Shown: piece by piece, positions 42,970-60,795 of the stretch | Numbering within the stretch: the stretch's first letter is position 1 | Layout: every line of letters starts with the position of its first letter | Assembly: GCA_965209045.1 (NCBI GenBank) | Contig: CBDBPW010000001.1 | Coordinates: 1,116,001-1,180,000, forward strand | Source of the DNA: JAJEFO01 sp965209045 | Lineage (GTDB): Bacteria; Pseudomonadota; Alphaproteobacteria; Rhodobacterales; Rhodobacteraceae | Length of the DNA stretch: 64,000 nt | Direction of reading: 5' to 3' | Made by a program: the position numbers and the translations under genes | Notes under the pieces: model-generated | Database searches by the model: none | What the model was told of the DNA's origin: nothing | What the model saw: the letters and a program-made list of their open reading frames with translations, nothing else

Positions 42970-43226
42970 TTCGGCCGTCGAATGGCCTTTCGATCAGGTA
43001 GGCTGCCACCCTTGCGAACCTGTTGGCGTGAATGCTGCCGTCGCCGCGGTTCGGAGTGATGAAATTGACGTGGCAACAAGGGCGACAAGGTCAATTTTTT
43101 GTTCCTCGCCGTGATCCTTCTCTGGTCACGAATCGGTTGAAAGCGGGCGCTCCGGTTGATAGGGAGACGGCGACGTGATTCGATGAACAGGCACTACGTC
43201 AACAAAGTTCATGATTGGCCACCCTC

Positions 43227-43252
43227 TCAAAGCAGGATGCATCCTGCTTTGA
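43227..43252. repeat. 26-bp perfect palindrome upstream of rpoB
   Basis: TCAAAGCAGGATG at 43227-43239 is followed without spacer by its exact complement. As RNA it folds into an 11-bp stem with a 4-nt loop; as DNA it is a symmetric protein-binding site. It lies 133 nt before the rpoB start. It may be an RNase III-type processing hairpin or a regulatory operator. Confidence 0.8.
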
Positions 43253-43275
43253 TGGGGTAGTCTTCTGTTTCGGGC

Positions 43276-43297
43276 GAGAGGCCGTGGGAGGCCTCTC
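43276..43297 (+). promoter_or_regulatory. Leader hairpin before rpoB
   Basis: Perfect 8-bp stem GAGAGGCC (43276-43283) / GGCCTCTC (43290-43297), loop GTGGGA. It lies 23 nt after the 26-bp palindrome and 88 nt before the rpoB ATG; together they would form consecutive hairpins in the mRNA leader. Confidence 0.55.
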
Positions 43298-43385
43298 AAG
43301 TATGGAAACGGAACTATCCAGATCAGGTGCGAAGCGGCGCCCCAACCAGCTTTGCTCCCGTGATTGAACCGGAGATCCATCATCC

Positions 43386-47525
<4,140 letters not shown>

Positions 47526-47608
47526 GGGATTCCCGCAGCAAGACTCGCAGCGGGCGCGCCTAGCTTGGCGCTGCTCAGGACTCCACGGCCAGCCTTTAGG
47601 GACAAGAC

Positions 47609-51871
<4,263 letters not shown>

Positions 51872-51917
51872 TCGGGTACGGGCGCGGGGCCGCCACTCTG
51901 CAGGCTGCCGTTTTGGA

Positions 51918-51944
51918 ACTCGCGCAAGCGTCACTTGCGTGAGT
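51918..51944 (+). terminator. Candidate terminator after rpoC
   Basis: An 11-bp stem with one G-U pair (ACTCGCGCAAG at 51918-51928, CTTGCGTGAGT at 51934-51944) and loop CGTCA lies 47 nt after the rpoC stop. No U-run follows, so it may need other factors. Confidence 0.45.
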
Positions 51945-52394
51945 GGCGAGGCGCTCTCGCGCTGCCTGTCTGTGACATGCCGCTGCGAGCCGCGTCGGAC
52001 GGACCGAACTTCAAGGTCCCGTGCTTGGCTTGGCACATGCAGCACCGGCAATGTTCCAAGCAAGGATGGGGCCTAGGCGGAGGAACGGCGGCGCCGGGAG
52101 TCTCCGGCCCATGTCACCGGCATTCCCGGCCACCTTGAAGCCTGACCACGACCAAGTCTGCCTGACCCGGAATGAATGTAGCTGTCCAACCGCCCTTGGT
52201 GCCAATCATGACCCCTTGCTGCGCGCAAGTCGCGCATCCTGCAGTTCAGCACTTTGCCAGGTCCTCGGCTCTTCATGCTCGAGGCAACAAGAGTCTTGAC
52301 TGATTCCCGATGAACCGGATGTCCTGACGGACGCGCTTGGACCGAGACGGCCGACGCCTGGTCGCGATTGCGGCAATTCCGCTCATTCCCGCTG

Positions 52395-52423
52395 TTGACA
52401 GGCAAATTGAGTCGCTCTATACG
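52395..52423 (+). promoter_or_regulatory. Strong sigma70-type promoter of the str operon
   Basis: Exact TTGACA (52395-52400), a 17-nt spacer and TATACG (52418-52423). This is the best promoter in the window. The implied transcript has a leader of about 215 nt before rpsL, room for ribosomal-protein feedback control. Confidence 0.75.
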
Positions 52424-52646
52424 CCGCGCTACTCGGTCGGTGCCGCCTTTGGCGTACCGGCTTCAACAGGACGGAAGTGGTCACGATCCGGGCATCTTTG
52501 CCTCGATCCTCTGGAAGCCCGCCGCAGGCTCTCGAAAGGCCGGGAGCTTCGCGGTCCTAGGCGTTTATTGGCCGCAAGACTCGGTGACGTGAACATGATC
52601 CGGGGCGTGAGCGCCGGACGAAAACGAAAGACGGGGATACGACGCA

Positions 52647-53018
52647 ATGCCCACGATCCAGCAGCTGATCCGGAAGCCACGGCAGCCGAAAGTCAAACGC
52701 TCGAAGTCGCTGCATCTCGAGCAGTGCCCGCAGAAGCGGGGCGTCTGCACGCGTGTCTACACGACGACTCCGAAGAAGCCGAATTCGGCCATGCGGAAGG
52801 TCGCCAAGGTCCGCCTGACCAACGGCTACGAAGTGATCAGCTACATCCCTGGTGAAGCCCACAACCTCCAGGAGCACAGTGTTGTCCTTATCCGCGGCGG
52901 TCGCGTAAAGGACTTGCCTGGCGTCCGGTACCACATCCTTCGTGGTGTGCTGGACACGCAGGGCGTCAAGGACCGCAAGCAGCGCCGCTCCAAATACGGA
53001 GCCAAGCGCCCGAAATGA
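52647..53018 (+). CDS. rpsL: 30S ribosomal protein S12 (uS12)
   Basis: 123 residues: MPTIQQLIRKPRQPKVKRSK, VYTTTPKKPNSAMRKVAKV and LPGVRYHILRGVLDTQGVKD are invariant blocks. The PKKPNSA and LPGVRYH loops at the decoding site are wild type, so streptomycin sensitivity is expected. First gene of the str operon; GGGGATACGACGCA precedes the ATG. Confidence 0.98.
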   Translation: MPTIQQLIRKPRQPKVKRSKSLHLEQCPQKRGVCTRVYTTTPKKPNSAMRKVAKVRLTNGYEVISYIPGEAHNLQEHSVVLIRGGRVKDLPGVRYHILRGVLDTQGVKDRKQRRSKYGAKRPK

Positions 53019-53140
53019 CCCACCTGATGACACATGGCCCTTCGGCACAGGCGTCGCTGACGCGCTGTATCGGTACGCCGACGCTAGGATGCGAGTTCGT
53101 GCCATCGCCGGACACAGGCAGATAGACGGAGGAAGGCAAC

Positions 53141-53611
53141 ATGTCCCGCCGACACGCAGCAGAAAAGCGCGAAGTCCTGCCCGACGCCAAGTTTGGCGAC
53201 GTAGTTCTGACCAAGTTCATGAACAGCCTCATGGTGGACGGCAAGAAGTCCGTTGCAGAACGCATCGTCTACAGCGCATTTGACAGGGTCGAGGACCGGC
53301 TGAAGAAGGCGCCGGTCGAGGTGTTTCACGAGGCGCTGGAGAACATCAAGCCGTCGGTCGAGGTCCGCTCCCGACGCGTCGGCGGCGCGACTTACCAGGT
53401 GCCCGTAGAGGTTCGTACCGAGCGCCGCGAGGCGCTGGCGATTCGGTGGCTGATTGCAGCGGCCCGCGGCCGCAACGAGAACACGATGGAAGAACGCCTG
53501 GCAGGCGAACTGGCCGACGCAGTCAACGGTCGTGGCGCAGCGGTGAAGAGGCGCGAAGACACCCACAAGATGGCCGATGCCAACAAGGCGTTCAGCCACT
53601 ACCGCTGGTAA
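53141..53611 (+). CDS. rpsG: 30S ribosomal protein S7 (uS7)
   Basis: 156 residues. MSRRHAAEKREVLPDAKFGD, FMNSLMVDGKKSVAERIVY and RWLIAAARGRNENTMEERLA are conserved. S7 nucleates assembly of the 30S head and, in E. coli, represses translation of its own operon. GGAGGAAGGCAAC precedes the ATG. It lies 122 nt after rpsL and 21 nt before fusA. Confidence 0.98.
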   Translation: MSRRHAAEKREVLPDAKFGDVVLTKFMNSLMVDGKKSVAERIVYSAFDRVEDRLKKAPVEVFHEALENIKPSVEVRSRRVGGATYQVPVEVRTERREALAIRWLIAAARGRNENTMEERLAGELADAVNGRGAAVKRREDTHKMADANKAFSHYRW

Positions 53612-53632
53612 ACCCCTTCAAGGAGCAGGCAG

Positions 53633-55750
53633 ATGGCCCGCGAATATCCTCTCGAGCGCTACCGCAATTTCGGCATCATGGCCCACATTGATGCCGGCAA
53701 GACCACGTGCACGGAGCGCATCCTCTACTACACCGGCAAGTCCCACAAGATCGGTGAGGTCCACGACGGCGCCGCGACCATGGACTGGATGGAGCAAGAG
53801 CAGGAGCGCGGAATCACCATCACGTCAGCCGCCACGACCACGTTCTGGGAACGGTCCGAATCCGGAACCGATGCGCAGACCGAGAAGCATCGCTTAAATA
53901 TCATCGACACGCCTGGGCACGTGGACTTCACGATCGAGGTCGAGCGTTCGCTTGCCGTTCTGGACGGTGCCGTCTGCGTTCTGGACGCAAATGCCGGCGT
54001 AGAGCCGCAGACCGAAACCGTGTGGCGTCAGGCGGACCGCTACAGCGTGCCGAGGGTCGTCTTTGTCAACAAGATGGACAAGATCGGCGCCGACTTCCTG
54101 GTTTGTGTCCGCATGATAAAGGATCGCACCGGTGCCCAGCCCATGCCGATCCAGATTCCGATAGGTGCAGAGGACAAGTACGAGGGCATTGTCGACCTCA
54201 TCACAATGGAGGAGTGGACCTGGAAAGGCGATGATCTTGGTGCGACCTGGACCCGTCAGCCGGTGCGCAGCGAACTTCAGGCGGCCGCTGAAGAGTGGCG
54301 TTCGAAGATGATCGAACTGGCCGTCGAGCAGGATGACGACGCGATGATGGCCTATCTTGAAGGCGAAGAGCCGAATGCCGAAGCTCTGCGGAAGCTGATC
54401 CGAAAGGGTACGCTGTCGCTGGACTTCGTTCCAGTGCTTGCCGGCTCAGCGTTCAAGAACAAGGGCATTCAGCCGTTGCTGAACGCGGTCATCGACTATC
54501 TGCCGGGTCCGTTGGACGTGCCCACGTACAAGGGCTTTGCGCCCGGCGATGAGTCCGAGACGCGGGACATCGAGCGCACGGCGGACGACTCGCAGCCCTT
54601 TTCCGGCCTTGCTTTCAAGATCATGAATGACGCCTTTGTCGGCTCCTTGACGTTCACGCGCATCTACTCCGGCGTGATCAGGAAGGGTGACAGCGTCTCC
54701 AACTCGACCAAAGGCAAGAAGGAGCGCATCGGGCGGATGATGATGATGCACTCGAAGGACCGGGAGGAAATTGATGAAGCGTTCGCGGGCGACATCATCG
54801 CCTTGGCGGGGCTCAAGGAGACCACCACGGGCGATACGCTTTGCGATGCGAGCAAGCAGGTCGTGCTGGAAACCATGATGTTTCCCGATCCGGTGATCGA
54901 GATCGCGGTCGAACCGAAGACGAAGAACGATCAGGAAAAAATGAGTCAGGGCCTGGCACGTCTTGCCGCCGAGGATCCGTCCTTCCGTGTCGAAACCGAC
55001 ATGGAGTCAGGTCAGACGATCATGAAGGGAATGGGCGAACTGCATCTCGACATCCTGATCGATCGCCTGAAGCGCGAGTTCAAGGTCGAGGCGAATATCG
55101 GCGCGCCGCAGGTGGCCTACCGCGAGACGATCTCGCAGGAAGTCGAGCACTCGTATACGCACAAGAAGCAGTCGGGTGGAGCCGGCCAGTTTGCAGAGGT
55201 CACGCTCGTCATCTCGCCGACGGAGGCAGGCGAGGGGTATTCCTTCGAAAGCCGCATTGTTGGCGGCGCGGTTCCGAAGGAATACGTTCCAGGCGTCGAA
55301 AAGGGCATCCTGTCGGTCATGGATTCCGGGCCCCTGGCCGGATTCCCGGTCATCGACTTCAAGGTCGCGCTGGTGGACGGCAAGTACCACGACGTCGACT
55401 CGTCAGTCTTGGCATTCGAGATCGCTGCGCGCATGGGAATGCGGGAAGGTCTCAGGAAGGCGGGAGCGAAGCTCCTCGAACCGATCATGAAGGTCGAGGT
55501 TGTCACGCCAAAGGAATACACCGGCGGCATCATAGGCGACCTGACAAGCCGACGCGGGCAGGTTTCGGGGCAGGAGCCTCGTGGCAATGCCATCGTGATC
55601 GACGCGTTTGTGCCGTTGGCGAACATGTTCGGCTACATCAACAACCTGCGGTCCATGTCGTCTGGACGCGCCCAGTTCACGATGCAGTTTGACCACTACG
55701 AAGCGATGCCGCAGAACATTTCGGAAGAGATCCAGGCGAAATACGCGTAA
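53633..55750 (+). CDS. fusA: Translation elongation factor G
   Basis: 705 residues. GTPase motifs: AHIDAGKTTCTERILYYTG, the switch-I RGITITSAATT, DTPGHVDF and NKMDKIGADF. Domains II-V follow with SGGAGQFAEVTLVISP (domain IV) and VVTPKEYTGGIIGDLTSRRG (domain V). It drives ribosomal translocation and, with RRF, recycling. Directly follows rpsG and precedes tuf by 46 nt. Confidence 0.98.
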   Translation: MAREYPLERYRNFGIMAHIDAGKTTCTERILYYTGKSHKIGEVHDGAATMDWMEQEQERGITITSAATTTFWERSESGTDAQTEKHRLNIIDTPGHVDFTIEVERSLAVLDGAVCVLDANAGVEPQTETVWRQADRYSVPRVVFVNKMDKIGADFLVCVRMIKDRTGAQPMPIQIPIGAEDKYEGIVDLITMEEWTWKGDDLGATWTRQPVRSELQAAAEEWRSKMIELAVEQDDDAMMAYLEGEEPNAEALRKLIRKGTLSLDFVPVLAGSAFKNKGIQPLLNAVIDYLPGPLDVPTYKGFAPGDESETRDIERTADDSQPFSGLAFKIMNDAFVGSLTFTRIYSGVIRKGDSVSNSTKGKKERIGRMMMMHSKDREEIDEAFAGDIIALAGLKETTTGDTLCDASKQVVLETMMFPDPVIEIAVEPKTKNDQEKMSQGLARLAAEDPSFRVETDMESGQTIMKGMGELHLDILIDRLKREFKVEANIGAPQVAYRETISQEVEHSYTHKKQSGGAGQFAEVTLVISPTEAGEGYSFESRIVGGAVPKEYVPGVEKGILSVMDSGPLAGFPVIDFKVALVDGKYHDVDSSVLAFEIAARMGMREGLRKAGAKLLEPIMKVEVVTPKEYTGGIIGDLTSRRGQVSGQEPRGNAIVIDAFVPLANMFGYINNLRSMSSGRAQFTMQFDHYEAMPQNISEEIQAKYA

Positions 55751-55796
55751 CCGGAGGGCAGTGCAAGACCTGCCCCCATACGAGAAGGAGGCCATA

Positions 55797-56972
<1,176 letters not shown>

Positions 56973-56987
56973 CCAAACGACGCAATC

Positions 56988-57007
56988 GGGCCCGCGCAGG
57001 CGGGCTC
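56988..57007 (+). terminator. Stem-loop between tuf and rpsJ
   Basis: GGGCCCGC (56988-56995) pairs with GCGGGCTC (57000-57007), one G-U pair, loop GCAG, 15 nt after the tuf stop. A weaker GTGGA/TCCAC stem follows at 57028-57046. It could partially end the str transcript or belong to the S10 leader; no promoter was identified between them. Confidence 0.4.
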
Positions 57008-57067
57008 GGCCCGGAAAGAGTTCGAAGTGGAACCATGGGCTCCACCTCTCAACGAAAGGACAAGACA

Positions 57068-57382
57068 ATGGCAGTTGCCAGCCAGAACATCCGGATCCGC
57101 CTCAAGGCGTTCGACTACCGCGTGCTTGATGCCTCGACGCAGGAAATCGTAAACACGGCCAAGCGCACCGGCGCAACCGTCCGCGGCCCGATTCCGATGC
57201 CGAACCAGATCGAGAAGTTCACTGTGCTTCGGGGTCCGCATGTTGACAAGAAATCACGGGACCAGTTCGAGATCAGGACGCACAAGCGCCTTCTCGACAT
57301 TGTCGACCCGACGCCCCAGACGGTGGACGCGCTCATGAAGCTGGACCTCGCGGCGGGCGTGGACGTCCAGATTTCCGTATAG
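57068..57382 (+). CDS. rpsJ: 30S ribosomal protein S10 (uS10, NusE)
   Basis: 104 residues: SQNIRIRLKAFDYRVLDAST, VRGPIPMPNQIEKFTVLRG and DQFEIRTHKRLLDIVDPTPQ. S10 is part of the 30S head and also acts with NusB in antitermination. The ATG at 57068 follows AAAGGACAAGACA; an ATG at 57035 would add 11 atypical residues. First gene of the S10 operon. Confidence 0.97.
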   Translation: MAVASQNIRIRLKAFDYRVLDASTQEIVNTAKRTGATVRGPIPMPNQIEKFTVLRGPHVDKKSRDQFEIRTHKRLLDIVDPTPQTVDALMKLDLAAGVDVQISV

Positions 57383-57395
57383 GGAGAGCGATCAG

Positions 57396-58286
57396 ATGTT
57401 GCGCTCCGGTGTAATTGCAAAGAAGGTCGGCATGACCCGGCTCTTCATGGATGACGGGAAGCAGGTTCCCGTGACCGTGCTCCAGCTGGACAAGCTCCAG
57501 GTGGTTGCGCAGCGCACGCCCGAACGGGACGGCTATGCGGCCGTTCAGCTCGGGGCCGGTGCGGCCAAGGCCAAGCGAACCTCGCAGGCCATGCGAGGGC
57601 ACTTCGCCGCCGCGAAGGTTGAACCCAAGCGGAAGATCGCGGAATTCCGCGTCGATCCGGAAAACCTGATCGACGTGGGCGAGGAGATCACGGCGAACCA
57701 CTATTTTGAGGGCCAGTTCGTTGACGTGAGCGGCACTTCGATCGGCAAGGGCTTTGCCGGCGCCATGAAGCGTCACAACTTTCGTGGTCTGCGTGCTTCG
57801 CACGGGGTCTCGATCAGTCACCGGGCCCATGGCTCCACCGGCCAGTGCCAGGATCCCGGGCGCGTGTTCAAGGGGAAGAAGATGGCCGGCCACATGGGAG
57901 CCGTGCGCGTGACCACGCAGAATCTCCAGGTTGTCCGCACGGATGCCGATCGCGGATTGATCATGGTCAAGGGTGCGGTTCCGGGATCCAAGGGCGGATG
58001 GGTCACGATAAACGATGCCGTCAAGAAGCCGGCGCCGGACAACGTGATGCTCCCCGCCGCGCTCAGGTCCGACGCGGAGGCGGCCGCAAAGGTCGCCGGG
58101 GAGGCTGCCGAAGCCACCGCGGCCGAGGCGGAAGCCGCAGCAGCAGGAGCGGCAGAGGCTGAACAGGCGGCCCTCGACGCGGCAGAAGCCAAAGAGGCCA
58201 AGGTGGACAAGGTGGCGCTCGCGGAGGCCGCCGAAGCCGAGACCGCCGGTTCCGACGAGGCGGAACGGAAGGACCGTGAGGAATGA
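57396..58286 (+). CDS. rplC: 50S ribosomal protein L3 (uL3) with long acidic Ala-rich C-terminal tail
   Basis: 296 residues against about 209 in E. coli. The core (MLRSGVIAKKVGMTRLFMDD; FAGAMKRHNFRGLRASHGVS; GSTGQCQDPGRVFKGKKMAG) is normal and ends near residue 224. Residues 225-296 are almost only Ala, Glu, Asp, Lys and Val, predicted helical or disordered, and end EAERKDREE. Moderate extensions occur in related groups, but this one is long. It overlaps rplD by ATGA. Early-assembly protein near the peptidyl-transferase centre. Confidence 0.96.
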   Translation: MLRSGVIAKKVGMTRLFMDDGKQVPVTVLQLDKLQVVAQRTPERDGYAAVQLGAGAAKAKRTSQAMRGHFAAAKVEPKRKIAEFRVDPENLIDVGEEITANHYFEGQFVDVSGTSIGKGFAGAMKRHNFRGLRASHGVSISHRAHGSTGQCQDPGRVFKGKKMAGHMGAVRVTTQNLQVVRTDADRGLIMVKGAVPGSKGGWVTINDAVKKPAPDNVMLPAALRSDAEAAAKVAGEAAEATAAEAEAAAAGAAEAEQAALDAAEAKEAKVDKVALAEAAEAETAGSDEAERKDREE

Positions 58287-58903
58287 AACTCGACGTGATC
58301 AAGCTCGACGGCAAGAAGGCCGGGTCGGTGGACCTCGGAGACGAGATATTCGGCCTCGAACCCCGTGCCGACATTCTGCACCGTGTCGTCCGTTGGCAAA
58401 GGAACAAGGCTCAGGCGGGCACCCACAAGGTCAAGACCCGATCCGAAACCAGCTATGCCAGGAAAAAGATCTATCGCCAGAAGGGCACCGGCGGGGCACG
58501 CCATGGTGACCGGAACGCTCCCATCTTTCGCAAGGGCGGCGTCTACAAGGGCCCCACGCCGCGCAGCCACGCCCACAAGCTGCCCAAGAAGTTCCGGAAG
58601 CTCGGCCTTCGCCACGCGCTGTCATCAAAGGCCGCCACCGGGAACCTCGTCATCCTGGACGCGGCGACGGCGAATGAGCCCAAGGCAGGGGCCCTCGCGA
58701 GGAAGGTCAGGGAACTCGGATGGCGGCGCGCCCTGATCATAGACGGTGCCGAAGTGGACCAGAACTTCGCGCTTGCCGCCTCCAACCTGCCCGATGTCGA
58801 CGTGCTGCCGTCTATGGGCGCCAATGTCTATGACATCCTGAGAAGTGACACGCTGGTGATCACGAAGGCGGGTGTCGAAGCCCTGGAGGCCAGACTGAAA
58901 TGA
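58283..58903 (+). CDS. rplD: 50S ribosomal protein L4 (uL4)
   Basis: 206 residues. RSETSYARKKIYRQKGTGGA and RHGDRNAPIFRKGGVYKGPT form the extended loop that lines the exit tunnel; PRSHAHKLPKKFRKLGLRHA follows. In E. coli L4 represses S10-operon transcription and translation. Start overlaps the rplC stop; its own stop overlaps the rplW start. Confidence 0.97.
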   Translation: MKLDVIKLDGKKAGSVDLGDEIFGLEPRADILHRVVRWQRNKAQAGTHKVKTRSETSYARKKIYRQKGTGGARHGDRNAPIFRKGGVYKGPTPRSHAHKLPKKFRKLGLRHALSSKAATGNLVILDAATANEPKAGALARKVRELGWRRALIIDGAEVDQNFALAASNLPDVDVLPSMGANVYDILRSDTLVITKAGVEALEARLK

Positions 58904-59196
58904 GCGCGACCTCAGAACAGTATGACGTGATCCGCAAGCCGGTCATCACCGAGAAGTCGACCATGGCGTCCGAGAGCGGCGCCGTCGTGTTCGAAGTGGC
59001 GATGAACAGCACCAAGCCCCAGATCAAGGAGGCCGTCGAAGGTCTCTTCGGCGTCAAGGTGAAGGCGGTGAACACGACCATCACGAAGGGAAAGTCCAAG
59101 CGGTTCCGCGGCACGAGCGGTCGCCGCAAGGACGTGAAGAAGGCTTACGTGACGCTTGAAGAGGGCAACACGATAGACGTGACCACCGGGCTTTGA
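58900..59196 (+). CDS. rplW: 50S ribosomal protein L23 (uL23)
   Basis: 98 residues: YDVIRKPVITEKSTMASESG and VFEVAMNSTKPQIKEAVEGL and VKAVNTTITKGKSKRFRGTS. It forms the exit-site docking platform for trigger factor and SRP. Begins within the rplD stop (ATGA). Followed by a 90-nt gap with a hairpin. Confidence 0.97.
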   Translation: MSATSEQYDVIRKPVITEKSTMASESGAVVFEVAMNSTKPQIKEAVEGLFGVKVKAVNTTITKGKSKRFRGTSGRRKDVKKAYVTLEEGNTIDVTTGL

Positions 59197-59214
59197 TAGA
59201 AAGCCCCGAATGCA

Positions 59215-59235
59215 CGGCCCCCATGAAGGGGGCCG
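59215..59235 (+). promoter_or_regulatory. Stem-loop inside the S10 operon, before rplB
   Basis: Perfect 8-bp stem CGGCCCCC (59215-59222) / GGGGGCCG (59228-59235), loop ATGAA, in the rplW-rplB gap. It may stabilise or process the long polycistronic message; termination is unlikely given the essential genes downstream. Confidence 0.5.
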
Positions 59236-59286
59236 AGCTTGTTTGAAACCGGGTCGCTGACCCAAGGCAGACGGAAGACAGGAAGC

Positions 59287-60129
59287 ATGGCACTCAAGTC
59301 TTACAAGCCAACGACGCCTGGCCAGCGAGGGCTGGTGCTGATCGACCGCTCGGAGCTTTGGAGCGGCCGGCCGGTCAAGGCCCTGACCGAGGGCTTGGCA
59401 AAGAAGGCTGGTCGGAACAATGCCGGACGAATCACGATGCGGCGTCGTGGCGGGGGCGCGAAGCGCCTCTATCGGATCATTGACTTCAAGCGGACCAAGC
59501 GCGACATGGAGGCAACTGTGGTCCGGATCGAGTACGATCCGAACCGGACGGCCTTCGTCGCGTTGATCGAGTACACGGATGGCGAACAGGCATACATCAT
59601 CGCGCCGCAGAGACTCGGGGTCGGAGACAAGGTCGTCGCCGGCGACAAGGTCGACGTGAAGCCCGGCAATGCGATGCCGTTCACGGGCATGCCCATCGGC
59701 ACCATCGTCCACAACATCGAGCTCAAGCCTGGCAAGGGCGGGCAGATTGCGCGGGCCGCGGGTTCTTATGGACAGTTCGTGGGTCGCGACGGAGGCTATG
59801 CCCAGATCAGGCTCTCCTCGGGCGAGCTGCGCATGGTGCGCCAGGAATGCGTGGCGACTGTCGGCGCAGTCTCCAACCCGGATAATTCCAACACCAACCT
59901 GGGCAAGGCTGGGCGCAACCGGAACCTGGGCAAGCGGCCAAGCGTCCGCGGCGTCGTGATGAACCCGGTCGATCACCCGCATGGCGGCGGAGAAGGCCGG
60001 AGTTCTGGCGGGCGTCACCCGGTAAGCCCTTGGGGCAAGCCGACCAAGGGTGCCCGCACCCGCAACAAGAACAAGGCGTCGTCGAAGCTGATCCTGCGTT
60101 CGCGTCACGCCCGGAAGAAGAGGCGCTAG
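59287..60129 (+). CDS. rplB: 50S ribosomal protein L2 (uL2)
   Basis: 280 residues. MALKSYKPTTPGQRGLVLID, RRRGGGAKRLYRIIDFKR and the essential C-terminal MNPVDHPHGGGEGRSSGGRH loop near the peptidyl-transferase centre. The ATG at 59287 matches homologue starts and has AGACAGGAAGC upstream. rpsS follows 3 nt later. Confidence 0.98.
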   Translation: MALKSYKPTTPGQRGLVLIDRSELWSGRPVKALTEGLAKKAGRNNAGRITMRRRGGGAKRLYRIIDFKRTKRDMEATVVRIEYDPNRTAFVALIEYTDGEQAYIIAPQRLGVGDKVVAGDKVDVKPGNAMPFTGMPIGTIVHNIELKPGKGGQIARAAGSYGQFVGRDGGYAQIRLSSGELRMVRQECVATVGAVSNPDNSNTNLGKAGRNRNLGKRPSVRGVVMNPVDHPHGGGEGRSSGGRHPVSPWGKPTKGARTRNKNKASSKLILRSRHARKKRR

Positions 60130-60132
60130 CAC

Positions 60133-60411
60133 ATGAGCCGTTCAGTTTGGAAAGGGCCTTTCGTCGACAGCCATGTCCTCAAGAAAGCCGAAAAGTCACG
60201 GGAGTCCGGGCGGAACGAGGTCATCAAGATCTGGTCTCGTCGTTCGACCATCCTGCCGCAATTCGTCGGCCTGACATTTGGGGTGTACAATGGCCGGAAG
60301 CACATTCCTGTTTTGGTGACCGAAGAGATGATTGGCCAGAAATTCGGCGAGTATTCCCCGACGCGAACCTATTACGGTCACGCGGCCGACAAGAAGGCGA
60401 AGAGGAAGTAG
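60133..60411 (+). CDS. rpsS: 30S ribosomal protein S19 (uS19)
   Basis: 92 residues: SRSVWKGPFVDSHVLKKAEK, IKIWSRRSTILPQFVGLTF and KFGEYSPTRTYYGHAADKKA. It is in the 30S head and contacts S13. Tightly packed between rplB and rplV (3-nt gaps). Confidence 0.98.
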   Translation: MSRSVWKGPFVDSHVLKKAEKSRESGRNEVIKIWSRRSTILPQFVGLTFGVYNGRKHIPVLVTEEMIGQKFGEYSPTRTYYGHAADKKAKRK

Positions 60412-60414
60412 GCC

Positions 60415-60795
60415 ATGGGCAAGGGCAGGAATCCGCGCCGCGTGGCGGACAACGAGGCGATGGCAAAGGCAAGGATGCTTCGCACGTCACCTCAGAAACT
60501 GAATCTGGTTGCGGCCGTGATCCGTGGCAAGAAAGTCGAGAAGGCCATGTCTGATCTCGCCTTCTCGAAGCGCCGGATTGCAGTCGATGTAAGGAAATGC
60601 CTTCAGGCCGCGGTCGCGAATGCCGAGAACAACCACAGCCTTGACGTGGATGAACTGGTCGTGTCCGAAGCGTATGTGGGAAAGAACCTCGTGATGAAGC
60701 GCGGCCGCCCTCGGGCACGCGGTCGCTTCGGACGGATCAAGAAGCCGTTCTCCGAGCTAACCATCAAGGTCCGCCAGGTCGAGGAGCAAGCGTAA
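60415..60795 (+). CDS. rplV: 50S ribosomal protein L22 (uL22)
   Basis: 126 residues. AKARMLRTSPQKLNLVAAVI at the N-terminus and the tunnel-lining hairpin near KRGRPRARGRFGRIKKPFSE. The hairpin is of standard length, with no sign of macrolide-resistance insertions. Stop TAA overlaps the rpsC ATG by one base. Confidence 0.98.
   Translation: MGKGRNPRRVADNEAMAKARMLRTSPQKLNLVAAVIRGKKVEKAMSDLAFSKRRIAVDVRKCLQAAVANAENNHSLDVDELVVSEAYVGKNLVMKRGRPRARGRFGRIKKPFSELTIKVRQVEEQA

Larger units (their letters stand above)
42604..43385 (+). other. Long rplL-rpoB spacer rich in inverted repeats
   Basis: About 780 nt with no convincing gene; weak open frames on both strands (e.g. 42715-42960 +) have no recognisable product. 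It holds four separate stem-forming elements (42665-42686, 42952-42969, 43227-43252, 43276-43297), far more structure than expected by chance. No consensus promoter was seen; TTGAAA at 43136 with a weak TAGGGA is the best candidate. Confidence 0.6.
51872..52646 (+). other. rpoC-rpsL spacer holding a terminator and the str promoter
   Basis: 775 nt without a recognised gene. It separates the rpoBC and str transcription units: a hairpin near its start and a near-consensus sigma70 promoter about 225 nt before rpsL. Open frames present are short, poorly biased and unrecognised. Confidence 0.6.
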
